A stretch of 64,000 bases of DNA, taken from Tsuneonella mangrovi (GTDB lineage: Bacteria > Pseudomonadota > Alphaproteobacteria > Sphingomonadales > Sphingomonadaceae). Positions 34,896 through 44,266 of the stretch are shown piece by piece. The stretch's first letter is position 1. Every line of letters starts with the position of its first letter. The stretch spans positions 620,001-684,000 of the forward strand of contig NZ_CP022889.1 in the NCBI RefSeq assembly GCF_002269345.1, in the 5' to 3' direction. The translations under genes and the position numbers were made by a program. The notes beneath the pieces were generated by a model that saw only the letters and a program-made list of their open reading frames with translations, was not told where the DNA came from and made no database searches.

Positions 34896-37046
34896 CTATT
34901 TACTGTCTTCCAGCGCCTTGTCCTCGTTGGCGCGCTTGATGATGTACTGGCGGATCGCTTCTGCATCTGCCGGAGTCAGCGCCTTTGCGAAACTAACCAT
35001 TCCGTTGTGCTGCAATGCGCCTTCGAGCACGACCGCCTTGATCGCATCCGGGCTGTCGATCGTTGGCGAATGCCGCAGGTCGGGCACAAGACCGCCGGAG
35101 ATCGCACCGTCGCCATGGCACACGATGCAATAGCGGCCATAGAGGTCGCTACCCAGCGCAACCTGCTCCGCAGTTCCCGTGAACGGCGGCGGATCGAGCA
35201 CCCGCTTGGCCATCGGCGGGGCCGCCGGCAGCTTGGCGGTGCCGCCCAGCTTGAACACCAGCAGGCGGCTGATGTTGCGCGTCGGGCCGGACTTGTCGGC
35301 CACCGCGCCCGCGACAAGGTCGTAAACTCCGCCCCAGCCTGCCAGGACAGCGACGTATTGCTCGCCATCGATCGAGTAGGTAATTGGCGCTGCGACGATC
35401 CCGGTCTGCGCCGGGAAGCTCCACAGCTTGGTGCCCTTGTCGGCACTGTAGGCCACAAACTGGCTCGCCGCGTTGCCCTGGAACACGAGGTTGCCAGCCG
35501 TCGCCAACGTGCCGCCGTTCCACGGTCCCTTGAGCTCGACCGACCAGGCCTTGGCTTGCTTGACCGGGTCCCACGCCAGCAACGCACCGGTGGTCATTGC
35601 ACGCGCCGCGGCGCGAGCAGCCTTGTCGGCCGGCAACGAGGTCTTTCCGCCGTCGAGCCCGATCTGGTAACCGATCGCGGTCGGCTTCCAGTCCTTCTGG
35701 GCGAGATAGGCCTGCGCCACCTGGTTGGTCGGGATATAGACCAGCCCGGTCTTGTCGCTCATGCTCATCGCCTGCCAGGTATGGGCGCCCATCGCACCGG
35801 GTAGCGAGATGAAGGCCTTGCCGGTCTTTTCGTAGCGGGCATCGGGATTGATCTTGGGCTTTCCGGTCTTCGGATCGATCCCGGTGGTCCAGTTCTGCGT
35901 CGCAAACGGCTTCGCGTTCAGGAACTGCCCGGTCTTGGCATCGAGAACGTAGAAGTAGCCGTTCTTGGGCGCGTGGAGCGCGACGTGGCGCATCTTCCCG
36001 CCGATTTCCAGATCGGCGAGCATGATCTGCGCGTCGCTGTCGAAGTCCCAACGATCTTCCGGGGTTTCCTGGAAGTGCCAGCGGTATGCACCGGTATCGG
36101 CGTCCACCGCAACGATCGAGGCGGTGTAGAGTGCATCACCGTCACCGCGATCGACCGCGTTCGGGTTCCACGGCTCGGCATTACCCGTGCCGAACAGCAC
36201 GAGGTTAGTCGTCGGGTCGTACGTGATCGCGTCCCACACGGTGCCGCCACCGCCGAGCTTCCACCATTCGCCGCCCCAGGTCTTGGCGGCATCTTCCATA
36301 GCCTTGGCGTTGGGGCCTTCCTTGTCGAATCCGTCAGCGGGATTGCCGGGCACGGTGTGGAAGGTCCACACCTCGCGCCCGGTCTTCCAGTCGAACGCGG
36401 AAATCGATCCGCGCGCCTTGTATTCCGCACCGCCGGAACCGATCAGGATCAGCCCCTTGGCCGCTCGTGGAGCGCCAGTGATGGTGTAGCTTTCCTGGTC
36501 GGGCACAGCGACGACCGACCATGCCACCTTCCCGTCCGACTGGTTGAGCGCCACCAGCCGGCCGTCGAGCGTGGCGACGTAGAGCTTGTCGCCATAGAGT
36601 GCGGCACCGCGGTTGACTGCATCGCAGCAGGCGCGAACCAGAGTTTCGCGCGGCACCTGCGGATCGTAAGACCACTTCAATGCACCGGTCTTGGCATCGT
36701 AGGCGAACACCTTGGACCACGCGGTAGTCACGTAGAGCACTCCGTTGTGCATCAACGGCGTGCCTTCCTGCCCGCGCGCGGTGTCGAGGTCGGCGTACCA
36801 GGCGAGGCTCAGCTTGCCGACGTTCTTGTCGTCGATCTGGTCGAGCGGGGAATCGCGTTGTTCGGAATAAGTCCGGCCATAGGTCAGCCATTCATTTCCG
36901 GCGGCTGCTTCGATCAATGCATCCGTCACGCCGGTCGTGGGCGGGGTAACGGCGGCGGCTTCTCCGCCACCCTTCTCGCCCGTCATCTTGCCACAAGCCG
37001 CAAGCGGCAGCGCAAGCGCTACCACGATCGCCAATCCCAAACGCAT
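34896..37046 (-). CDS. PQQ-dependent quinohaemoprotein alcohol dehydrogenase
   Basis: A 716-residue type II-like enzyme: signal peptide or lipoprotein signal at the N-terminus (LALPLAACGK), an eight-bladed PQQ beta-propeller with W-motifs (for example GLVYIPTNQ, DAKTGALKWSYD), the vicinal cysteine ring near residues 156-157 (RACCDAVNRG), the calcium-site segment GTGNAEPWNPNAVDRGDGDALY, and a C-terminal cytochrome c domain with CIVCHGD. It oxidises alcohols in the periplasm and passes electrons to cytochrome c or ubiquinone. No pqq biosynthesis gene is in the window. ATG at 37046 was preferred for its GGGAG spacing; 37052 is possible. Confidence 0.94.
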   Translation of the reverse strand: MRLGLAIVVALALPLAACGKMTGEKGGGEAAAVTPPTTGVTDALIEAAAGNEWLTYGRTYSEQRDSPLDQIDDKNVGKLSLAWYADLDTARGQEGTPLMHNGVLYVTTAWSKVFAYDAKTGALKWSYDPQVPRETLVRACCDAVNRGAALYGDKLYVATLDGRLVALNQSDGKVAWSVVAVPDQESYTITGAPRAAKGLILIGSGGAEYKARGSISAFDWKTGREVWTFHTVPGNPADGFDKEGPNAKAMEDAAKTWGGEWWKLGGGGTVWDAITYDPTTNLVLFGTGNAEPWNPNAVDRGDGDALYTASIVAVDADTGAYRWHFQETPEDRWDFDSDAQIMLADLEIGGKMRHVALHAPKNGYFYVLDAKTGQFLNAKPFATQNWTTGIDPKTGKPKINPDARYEKTGKAFISLPGAMGAHTWQAMSMSDKTGLVYIPTNQVAQAYLAQKDWKPTAIGYQIGLDGGKTSLPADKAARAAARAMTTGALLAWDPVKQAKAWSVELKGPWNGGTLATAGNLVFQGNAASQFVAYSADKGTKLWSFPAQTGIVAAPITYSIDGEQYVAVLAGWGGVYDLVAGAVADKSGPTRNISRLLVFKLGGTAKLPAAPPMAKRVLDPPPFTGTAEQVALGSDLYGRYCIVCHGDGAISGGLVPDLRHSPTIDSPDAIKAVVLEGALQHNGMVSFAKALTPADAEAIRQYIIKRANEDKALEDSK

Positions 37047-37235
37047 CCTCATCTCCCACTGTTCTGCTGCAAATGCCCGGGATCGTTCCGCCCCGGATCG
37101 GTTGCATCGAGGAACCTTGTGGCAGGACCGCGCGCCCGATGCGAGTCGATAATTTCGTCGGTCTCGCTCTGGACGCAACATTGGGCGCTGCTAGGCTGTA
37201 TCCGGACGGGGCTTGAACGACTGGGAGATGCACCG

Positions 37236-38123
37236 ATGTGCGATGATACCGATCTTGCCGAATTTCGCCGCCGTGGGGGCCTCAGCCGCCGCGAATTCGG
37301 CGCAGCAGGGATGGCGACCGGCCTTGTCGCTTGCACGCAGGGTTCGACCGGCGCGGCGAGCGCTGCCAGTGATAGCGCCACATCGGCGATGGCAGGGGAA
37401 ATGGTCTCTATCCCGACCGAGGACGGGACGATGGATGCTTATTGGGTCCATCCCGCAACGCCCTCGGCAGCAGTGATCATCTGGCCCGACATCGCGGGCA
37501 TCCGCGATGCCTTCAAGGCGATGGCCGGAAGGTTGGCAGGCGAAGGCTATGCGGTCCTCGTCGCCAATCCCTACTACCGTGATACCCCTGCCCCGCAGTT
37601 CGCCGACTTCAAGGATTTCCTCGACACCGGCGGGTTCCAGAAAGTCACTCCGTGGCGCGAGAAGCTCGATGCCAATTCGATCGGACGCGACGCGAAGACG
37701 CTTGTCCAGTGGCTCGACCTGCAAAGCGCGGTCGACACGTCGAAAGGCATCGGCACGCAGGGCTATTGCATGGGCGGGCCGTTCACCGTGTGGACCGCCG
37801 CCGCCGTCCCTGCTCGGGTGCGCGGATCGGCCAGCTTTCACGGCGCGGGAATTGTTCGCGAAGGCCCGCAGAGCCCGCACTTGATGCTCAAGGACACGAA
37901 GGCAAGCTTCCTGTTCGCAATCGCGCAGAACGATGATGCCAAGCAACCCGAAGCCAAGGACATGCTGCGCAAGGCCGCCGAAGCCGCGGGCCGGCCGGCC
38001 GAGATCGAAGTTTATCCTGCCGATCACGGCTGGTGCGTGCTCGACACGCCGGTCTACGACAAAGCGCAGGCGGAGAAGGCGTGGAGCAGGCTCAACGCGC
38101 TTTACCGAACTGCGTTGGCCTAG
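37236..38123 (+). CDS. Tat-exported dienelactone-hydrolase-family protein
   Basis: The 295-residue protein begins with a twin-arginine signal (GLSRREFGAAGMATGLVACTQ), so export of a folded protein, possibly as a lipoprotein, is likely. The mature part is a dienelactone-hydrolase-like alpha/beta hydrolase: YWVHPATPSAAVIIWPDIAG, the nucleophile Cys in QGYCMGG (DLH family uses Cys rather than Ser), and the His in YPADHGWCV. The substrate is unknown. It is divergent from the alcohol dehydrogenase and could act on esters or lactones connected to it. GGGAG precedes the ATG by 8 bases. Confidence 0.87.
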   Translation: MCDDTDLAEFRRRGGLSRREFGAAGMATGLVACTQGSTGAASAASDSATSAMAGEMVSIPTEDGTMDAYWVHPATPSAAVIIWPDIAGIRDAFKAMAGRLAGEGYAVLVANPYYRDTPAPQFADFKDFLDTGGFQKVTPWREKLDANSIGRDAKTLVQWLDLQSAVDTSKGIGTQGYCMGGPFTVWTAAAVPARVRGSASFHGAGIVREGPQSPHLMLKDTKASFLFAIAQNDDAKQPEAKDMLRKAAEAAGRPAEIEVYPADHGWCVLDTPVYDKAQAEKAWSRLNALYRTALA

Positions 38124-38407
38124 GCGCTTTCCTACTCTGCGCGAACCGTCCTAAACCCGCAAGCGATGGCTTGCGACCTACCGACGATATCGATCCGAAG
38201 CGACGGCGCGCCCGCCGAACTGCTCGCGACCCCGAAAGTCACACACCGGGCCGAAAAAGTCCTGCAATCCCCGTGTGCAACACGAACAAAGTCACACTTT
38301 TCTAATCCGGAAATAGCGTTCCGCTATCGCACGGCCTTTCGGGCTGGCCGCATCCGGTTTTCCTTGCCCGCCGCCCTCTGCCCGCTAGGATGCGGACAGA
38401 GGAGATT
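38124..38407. other. Intergenic stretch with a repeated 10-mer
   Basis: These 284 bases between the hydrolase gene and the band-7 gene hold no gene that I can support. The 10-mer aaagtcacac occurs twice, at 38235-38244 and 38288-38297. This may be chance or a binding-site pair; no known consensus fits. Confidence 0.3.
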
Positions 38408-39418
38408 ATGATGGGTTATTTTCTGATCCTGCTGCTGGTTGCGCTGCTCGTATTCCTGATGAGCAGCGTGCGCGTCGTCCGCCAGGGCTACGTCTATACG
38501 ATCGAGCGGTTCGGACGATTCACCAAGTCGGCCGATCCGGGCCTGCACATCATCACCCCGTTCATCGACCGGGTGGGTCACAAGATCAACATGATGGAGC
38601 AAGTGCTCGACATTCCGGGCCAGGAAATCATCACCAAGGACAACGCGATGGTCGGGGTCGACGCAGTGGTGTTCTTCCAGGTGCTCGAAGCGGGCAAGGC
38701 CGCTTACGAGGTATCGGGACTGCACCCGGCGATCATGGCGCTGACCACCACCAACCTGCGCACCGTGATGGGCAGCATGGATCTCGACGAAACGCTCTCC
38801 AAGCGTGACGAGATCAACGCCCGGCTGCTGTCCGTGGTCGATCACGCGACTTCGCCGTGGGGCGTAAAGATCACCCGCGTCGAGATCAAGGACATCCGCC
38901 CGCCGCTCGACATTTCCGAGGCGATGGCGCGGCAGATGAAGGCCGAGCGCCTGAAGCGCGCCGAGATCCTCGAGGCCGAGGGCGACCGGGCGAGCCGGAT
39001 CCTGCGCGCAGAGGGCGAGAAGCAGTCCGCGATCCTTTCCGCAGAGGGCAAGCGCGAAGCCGCCTTCCGCGACGCCGAAGCGCGCGAGCGTGCGGCGGAG
39101 GCCGAAGCGCGCGCGACGCAGATGGTGTCCGACGCGATCGCACAGAGCGGCAATGCGGCGATCAACTACTTCATCGCACAGGAATACACCAAGGCGGTCG
39201 GCAAGTTCGCGACCAGCCCGAATGCCAAGACGATCCTGTTCCCGGTCGAAGCGACTCAGCTGATCGGTTCGCTCGGCGGGATCGGCGAGCTGGTGCGCGA
39301 TGCGATCAAGCCGGGCGACGTTAATGTTACGTCGACCGTGCCGTCGGCATCCGGCACTCCTCTGCCCTCAGGGCGGTCGCGTACCTCGGTCCCGCATACC
39401 GGGCGCAGCAGCAGCTGA
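38408..39418 (+). CDS. SPFH/band-7 membrane protein (stomatin-like, paraslipin)
   Basis: The 336-residue protein has one N-terminal membrane helix (about 3-19), an SPFH domain (VRQGYVYTIERFGRF, PGLHIITPFIDRV, VLDIPGQEIITKDN) and a long coiled region (KAERLKRAEILEAEGDRASRILRAEGEKQSAILSAEGKREA). It matches the QmcA/stomatin-like group, which organises membrane microdomains and FtsH. It overlaps the NfeD gene by one base (TGATG), the classic stomatin-NfeD operon. ATG at 38411 is equally plausible as the start, given GGAG at 38401. Confidence 0.93.
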   Translation: MMGYFLILLLVALLVFLMSSVRVVRQGYVYTIERFGRFTKSADPGLHIITPFIDRVGHKINMMEQVLDIPGQEIITKDNAMVGVDAVVFFQVLEAGKAAYEVSGLHPAIMALTTTNLRTVMGSMDLDETLSKRDEINARLLSVVDHATSPWGVKITRVEIKDIRPPLDISEAMARQMKAERLKRAEILEAEGDRASRILRAEGEKQSAILSAEGKREAAFRDAEARERAAEAEARATQMVSDAIAQSGNAAINYFIAQEYTKAVGKFATSPNAKTILFPVEATQLIGSLGGIGELVRDAIKPGDVNVTSTVPSASGTPLPSGRSRTSVPHTGRSSS

Positions 39419-39906
39419 TGGACTGGCTGACCGACATCGATAGCTATTGGGCGTGGCTGGCCCTCGGGCTGCTGCTGGCGATCTTCGAGATGCTGGTGCC
39501 GGGCGTCTACCTGATCTGGCTGGCGCTCGCCGCGCTGGTCACAGGGGCGCTGACCTATGTGCTCGACTTTGGCGTCCCGCTGCAGATCGTGAACTTCGTG
39601 TTCCTGTCGTTGATCATCGTCTATTCTGCACGGCGAATAGTACGCGACAACCCGATCGAAAGCACCGATCCGTTCCTCAACAACCGGATGGGTCGGTTGG
39701 TCGGCCAGACCGGGACAGTCAGCCTCGCCATAACCAGTGGAACGGGCCGGGTCAGGCATGGTGACAGCGAGTGGAACGCGCGCGGGCCCGACCTCGATGC
39801 CGGCACGCGCATCAAGATCACCGGCTACGAAGGCGGGACATTGATCGTCGAGCCGCTGGCCCGGATCGAGGACCAGAGCGGCGAGGAAGGAACCGCACCC
39901 GCCTGA
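39418..39906 (+). CDS. NfeD family membrane protein
   Basis: The 162-residue protein has two to three N-terminal membrane helices (about 10-30, 34-50 and 57-72) and a C-terminal OB-fold NfeD soluble domain (about 90-150) with GRLVGQTGTVSLAITSGTGRVRHGDSEWNARGPDLDAGTRIKITGYEGGTLIVEP. It partners the upstream stomatin-like protein. This is the short form without an N-terminal serine protease domain. Confidence 0.95.
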   Translation: MDWLTDIDSYWAWLALGLLLAIFEMLVPGVYLIWLALAALVTGALTYVLDFGVPLQIVNFVFLSLIIVYSARRIVRDNPIESTDPFLNNRMGRLVGQTGTVSLAITSGTGRVRHGDSEWNARGPDLDAGTRIKITGYEGGTLIVEPLARIEDQSGEEGTAPA

Positions 39907-39912
39907 TGCGGG

Positions 39913-40857
39913 CTATCCGGCGACGGTTTCGTTGAACCGCCCGTATTTGCGATAGCGGGTCATCCAGCGATCGAGGAACAGGCCGAGCGGTCGCGGAGCA
40001 ATGCCCAGCTGCTTCATGCCGGGCAGCTTGCCGCTCGGCACGTTGCCTTCCTTGAGCATGATCCACTGATCGGTGCCCATCGGCGTACCCGGGAGCGCGG
40101 CAAAAACCGCCGACAGTATGTCGGGCATTTCGATGAAAGTGCGCTTGCGATGTTCGCTCGCCGCGATCCGCTTGTGCAGCTCGAACATGGTGATCGCTTC
40201 CGGCCCGCCGATCTCGAACGTCTTGCCGCCGTGCGCCGCCGGATCGGCAAGCGTCGCGGCAATCGCTTCCGCCGCATCGTCAACGAACAGCGGCTGGAGC
40301 GGCGAATGCGGCGCGAACACCGGCAGGACAGGAGCGATCGCGATCAGTCCGGCGAACATCTGGATGAACTGGTCGTCCTCGCCGAACAGCACCGAAGGCC
40401 GCAGGATCGTCGCCTTGGGAAACGCAGCCAGCACGGCAGCTTCGCCTTCTGCCTTGGCGCGGGCGTAGCCGCTGGCCGAATCGATACCAGCACCGATCGC
40501 GCTGACGTGGACCATCGCGCTTGCTCCCGCCTTGGCAGCGGCTCTGGCGACATTGCCAGCGCCCTCGCCCATCACTCCGGCAAGATCGCCCGAGAACGTG
40601 CCCACGAGGTTCACTACCGCGTCCGATCCGGAAACAACCGCGGCAACCGTGTGCGGCTTGGTCACATCGCACGGAAGGAATTCGATCTGGCCCAGTTGCG
40701 CCAGCGGCTTGAGCTTGAAGCCCTTCTCCGGATGCCGGCTGGCGATCCGCAGGCGCGCCCCGCGCTCGAGCAGCGCCTGGGCCACATGGTCACCCACGAA
40801 GCCGCTGCCGCCGATAATCGTCACCAGCTTGCCGTTGAGGGGATTGCGCGTTGCCAT
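39913..40857 (-). CDS. NAD(P)-binding complex I NDUFA9-like protein
   Basis: The 314-residue atypical short-chain dehydrogenase has LVTIIGGSGFVGDHVAQALLERGARLRIASRHP (Rossmann loop GGSGFVG), a YARAK Tyr-x3-Lys motif and ATILRPSVLFGEDDQFIQMF, the last being typical of the NDUFA9/complex-I-NDUFA9 subunit family and related alphaproteobacterial proteins. Its relation to respiratory complex I is by family only. The start at 40857 matches the family; an upstream in-frame ATG would add 30 unrelated residues. It is convergent with nfeD (7 bases apart). Confidence 0.9.
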   Translation of the reverse strand: MATRNPLNGKLVTIIGGSGFVGDHVAQALLERGARLRIASRHPEKGFKLKPLAQLGQIEFLPCDVTKPHTVAAVVSGSDAVVNLVGTFSGDLAGVMGEGAGNVARAAAKAGASAMVHVSAIGAGIDSASGYARAKAEGEAAVLAAFPKATILRPSVLFGEDDQFIQMFAGLIAIAPVLPVFAPHSPLQPLFVDDAAEAIAATLADPAAHGGKTFEIGGPEAITMFELHKRIAASEHRKRTFIEMPDILSAVFAALPGTPMGTDQWIMLKEGNVPSGKLPGMKQLGIAPRPLGLFLDRWMTRYRKYGRFNETVAG

Positions 40858-41033
40858 GGGTCTACCTCTGGAAGGTCGATTGGAGATGTGAATCTGTCCA
40901 GGCCGCCCTGCCAAAATGGAGCGCACGCTGCAACTGCGCATCGCCATGCGAAGTTCGTTGACAACAACCCGCCCGCTTCGCTAGTGGCGCCCGCCTACCC
41001 GCAGCCGGACTTCGATGACCGGAGCGCATGTGT

Positions 41034-41120
41034 GCCCAGATGGCGGAATTGGTAGACGCACCGTCTTCAGGTGGCGGCGCTCGCAAGGGCGTGGAGGTTC
41101 GAGTCCTCTTCTGGGCACCA
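41034..41120 (+). tRNA. tRNA-Leu (anticodon CAG), CCA encoded
   Basis: The 7-bp acceptor stem GCCCAGA pairs with TCTGGGC, followed by encoded ACCA. The D-arm has GGCGGAATTGGTAGACGC, the anticodon loop TTCAGGT gives CAG, a long variable arm (cgctcgcaagggcg) marks a type II tRNA, and the T-arm reads GGTTCGAGTCC. All are standard for leucine tRNA. Confidence 0.97.
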
Positions 41121-41249
41121 TTTCATCGATATTTGAGGGCGCCGGGACCACGGGCGCGGTGAGCGAAGCCGGTCTCGTTTGCGAACCTTGTGTTGCCTTT
41201 CGTCGCCTCGTATCGTCTCACTCGGATTGATCGAATCCGGGGGTGAAGT

Positions 41250-43193
41250 TTGGTCGACGTGTTCGTCTCGTATGCCCGCAGTTCGTCCGCACAGGCGCGT
41301 GCGGCGGCCGAGCGCCTGCGCGACAGCGGTTACACGGTGTGGATCGACGACGACCTGCCCGCCCACCGATCGTTCTCGACCGTCATCGAGGAAAACCTGA
41401 CCGCAGCTTCCGCTGTACTTGTGCTGTGGTCCGAGGATGCGCGCGCATCGCGGTGGGTGCCCGCCGAGGCGGACATGGCCTATAATGCCGACAAGCTCGT
41501 GCAAATGAGCCTTGACGGGGCGTTGCCCCCGCTGCCGTTCAACCGCGTGCACTGCGAAGTCGCGACCGGATGGCACGGCGAGCGCGATGCTCCTGCCTGG
41601 CGCAAGATCGACGCGAGCATCGCCGAGCTGGTAAAAGGCAAGCAGCATCGCGAGCTAGCGCCCGCACCCACGCGCCATGCGACCCGGCCCCTGCGAGAAA
41701 GAATGCTCGCGGTGCTGCCGTTCGACAACCTTTCGTCGGACGAGGAGCTGACCTTCTTTTGCGACGGCGTTTCGGAAGAAATCCAACGCTCGGTTGCTGA
41801 CGGCAGCGACCTCAAGGTAGTAGCCCGCTCCTCCAGCTTCCAGTTCCGCGGCGCAGACAAGGACACTGCCAAGGTGGCCGCCGCGCTCGGCGTCTCGCAC
41901 CTGCTCGACGGCTCGGTCCGCCGTGGCGGATCGAGAGTGCGGATCAGCGCCGAGCTGGTCGACTGCACAACCAGGAGCGCCATTTGGGGCGACCGCTTCG
42001 ACGGCGACCTAGAAGACGTATTCGAATTGCAGGACTCGATCGCACAGGCAGTGGCAAAGGCGCTCAAGGTCGCCCTCGCCCCGAAACCCAAGGAGCGATC
42101 GATGCCTCCGGATCTCTACGAAGAATTCATACGTGCTCGAGGCTGGATGGCCGAAGGCGATGCGATGTTCGACGATTCAGCAACGCGGGCGGTCCCACTG
42201 CTGGAAAAGGTCATCGCTGGAGCGCCCGACTTTGCTCCGGCTTGGGAACTGCTCGCCACCGCGCGCGCTTGGGAACTGCGGACCGGCCTCTACGAAGGGG
42301 AATACTCCATCGGGCGCGATAGCGTGATTCATGCGGCCCACACGGCTCTCGAGCTCGACCCGAGGCGCGGCGGGGCCTACGCTTCGCTTGCTAAGCTGGA
42401 GCCGTGGGGTTCTTATGAATCGCGCGAGAAGCTTCTATCGAAGGCACTTCAAGTGTCGCCGCGCGATCCGGCAATCCTGACCGACATGAGCGATTTCTAC
42501 TGGAGCGTGGGCCGATTTCGCGATGGGCTGGCGCTGGCCGAACAGGCTTGCGAACTCAACCCGCTCATGCCCTCGGCGCAGCTTCACGTATCACAGATGC
42601 GGCTCTATACCGGCGACTATGAGGGCGGGATCGAAATGAACCGCAGGATCAGGCGCCGGTGGCCCGACAACCCAGGCATCCTTCTTTCGTTGGTCAACAG
42701 TTCCAGCTTCCTCGATTTCTGGGATGCTTACGATGAGGCAGTCCCCTTCATCGAGAATTTCAGCGGCTGGCAGGTCAAGGACATGCGAGCAGCCAAGGCC
42801 TACGCCGATGCCAAACGCAGTATGGATCCGGACCTGATCGAGAAGCGCGTGGCGCGCTATGTCAAGCTGCTCGACGATACCGGCACGATGCCGCTCAACC
42901 TCATCCTTTCGATCGCTGCGCTAGGTAAGCTCGAGTTCGCGCTAGATCTCGCCGAGCGGGCCAACTACGATTACGTGTTCGATCGTGACGGAGCGCGCCC
43001 GAGCATCTACTATCCTGGCACGATCCTCGCGCGGTGGAGCGAACCTCTGCGTTCACCACGTATCACACGCCTGTGCCGCAGGCTTGGGTTGGCGGACTAT
43101 TGGGTCAACACAGATCAATGGCCCGATTGCGTCGAGTGGGTGCCTTACGATTTCAAGGAGGGAATCCGCGAAACACTGGCTGCCCCCGCCTAA
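41250..43193 (+). CDS. TIR-domain protein with TolB-like and TPR regions
   Basis: The 647-residue protein begins VDVFVSYARSSSAQARAAAERLRDSGYTVWIDDD, a clear TIR domain (about 1-130). In ASRWVPAEADMA, Trp69 and Glu73 fit the Trp-x3-Glu site of NAD-cleaving TIR domains. A TolB-like or FlgO-like domain follows (about 152-270, starting MLAVLPFDNLSSDEE), then TPR-like helices to the end. No membrane helix was seen. NAD cleavage or signalling is inferred. The start is TTG at 41250 after GGGGGTG. It is 129 bases after tRNA-Leu and convergent with an odd operon, sharing CTAA at the stop codons. Confidence 0.85.
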   Translation: MVDVFVSYARSSSAQARAAAERLRDSGYTVWIDDDLPAHRSFSTVIEENLTAASAVLVLWSEDARASRWVPAEADMAYNADKLVQMSLDGALPPLPFNRVHCEVATGWHGERDAPAWRKIDASIAELVKGKQHRELAPAPTRHATRPLRERMLAVLPFDNLSSDEELTFFCDGVSEEIQRSVADGSDLKVVARSSSFQFRGADKDTAKVAAALGVSHLLDGSVRRGGSRVRISAELVDCTTRSAIWGDRFDGDLEDVFELQDSIAQAVAKALKVALAPKPKERSMPPDLYEEFIRARGWMAEGDAMFDDSATRAVPLLEKVIAGAPDFAPAWELLATARAWELRTGLYEGEYSIGRDSVIHAAHTALELDPRRGGAYASLAKLEPWGSYESREKLLSKALQVSPRDPAILTDMSDFYWSVGRFRDGLALAEQACELNPLMPSAQLHVSQMRLYTGDYEGGIEMNRRIRRRWPDNPGILLSLVNSSSFLDFWDAYDEAVPFIENFSGWQVKDMRAAKAYADAKRSMDPDLIEKRVARYVKLLDDTGTMPLNLILSIAALGKLEFALDLAERANYDYVFDRDGARPSIYYPGTILARWSEPLRSPRITRLCRRLGLADYWVNTDQWPDCVEWVPYDFKEGIRETLAAPA

Positions 43194-44266
43194 TCGGCGT
43201 CCTTCGGACCGTAAGTATAGAGCGTGCGATCGACTTCGAATCGCGCATTCGAGGTGAATGACATCGCGAACTCGACAACAACCTTCGTCCGCGCCATGCT
43301 CCAGTCGGCAGGCAAGTCGTCGTCGGGCACGGGCGTGGGGATCGTGTGACCGTGCTCGTCCTTCGGACGGGGATCGGTGAGGCCGAACAACTTCACGAAT
43401 TGTTCCTGCATGGTGTCCGACCACATGAATGACAGCTCAACATCTTTGCCTGCATAGAACTGCGGCATCTTTGTAACAGTGTGACTTATCCGCGAAGCGA
43501 TTATCGCCCGATATGCAGCCGACTGCATGTCGAACACGTCCCGGAACTGCTTGAGAGTGTTGATCTCGATAAAGTGGGTTGGATCCGCGTCCTGCGCATC
43601 GGGTTGAATTTCGAAGAAAGGAACAATGCTGAGCAGAGCACCACTGAATGACCCAATTTGCCTGTTCGCGAGCATCAGCGAGGCCTTGTCGACCGGAGCG
43701 GCATTCTCCTTCATGCGAATGTGCATGACCGCTAGCTCGCGCGACTTGGACCTCGGGCTGAACTCGCGAAACCCTTGCGTTGAAAGGTCGATGTGGAGGT
43801 TGTCAGGCTCAAATCCTTCGTTAAGCGTGATGCGGCCAAGCTGCTTCTCGCTGCCCCAGATTTCGCGACTTGAGAACATTACCGTGCTACTGTCGTCGAA
43901 GTAGAACGGCTGGATCCACACGATCTTGTGGTCGCCTAGCAGGTTGTCCTTGTTCACTTCGTAGCGCTCAGCGGGAAACGACCAGAACACTTCCTTGTGC
44001 GCAAGGGTGTCCCATCCCTCTTTGCCGCTGTAGCCGCTCGAGAAATCGACGTGGTCGGCCACTGTGAGCATCCCGATACAGTCACCCGCCGTCGCCCGAT
44101 AGTAATACGGCGACCGATCGGGACCCGCCGAATTCAGATGGGTATCGAGGTACTCCTGCATGCAAAGCGGGTGCGCCTTGATGATGAAATTCCAGATGCG
44201 CGACCCGGTCGCGATCCAGGGGGGGATCAACTGCTGAGTGGTGAACGATTCGACGAATTCGGTCAT
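43190..44266 (-). CDS. Uncharacterised protein A, acetoacetate-decarboxylase-like (last gene of operon)
   Basis: I do not recognise this 358-residue protein with certainty. Segments HKIVWIQPFYFDDSSTVMFSSREIWGSEKQLG (about 113-144) resemble the acetoacetate-decarboxylase fold, where a GRExxGxPK strand carries the Schiff-base lysine; here the equivalent is SREIWGSEK with Lys141. It is a distant paralogue of the upstream protein, sharing the ordered features KEVFWSFP / REVFVSIP and the lysine loop. There is no signal peptide. It overlaps the upstream gene as ATGA, and its stop overlaps that of the convergent TIR gene. Enzymatic role is unknown. Confidence 0.6.
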   Translation of the reverse strand: MTEFVESFTTQQLIPPWIATGSRIWNFIIKAHPLCMQEYLDTHLNSAGPDRSPYYYRATAGDCIGMLTVADHVDFSSGYSGKEGWDTLAHKEVFWSFPAERYEVNKDNLLGDHKIVWIQPFYFDDSSTVMFSSREIWGSEKQLGRITLNEGFEPDNLHIDLSTQGFREFSPRSKSRELAVMHIRMKENAAPVDKASLMLANRQIGSFSGALLSIVPFFEIQPDAQDADPTHFIEINTLKQFRDVFDMQSAAYRAIIASRISHTVTKMPQFYAGKDVELSFMWSDTMQEQFVKLFGLTDPRPKDEHGHTIPTPVPDDDLPADWSMARTKVVVEFAMSFTSNARFEVDRTLYTYGPKDAD

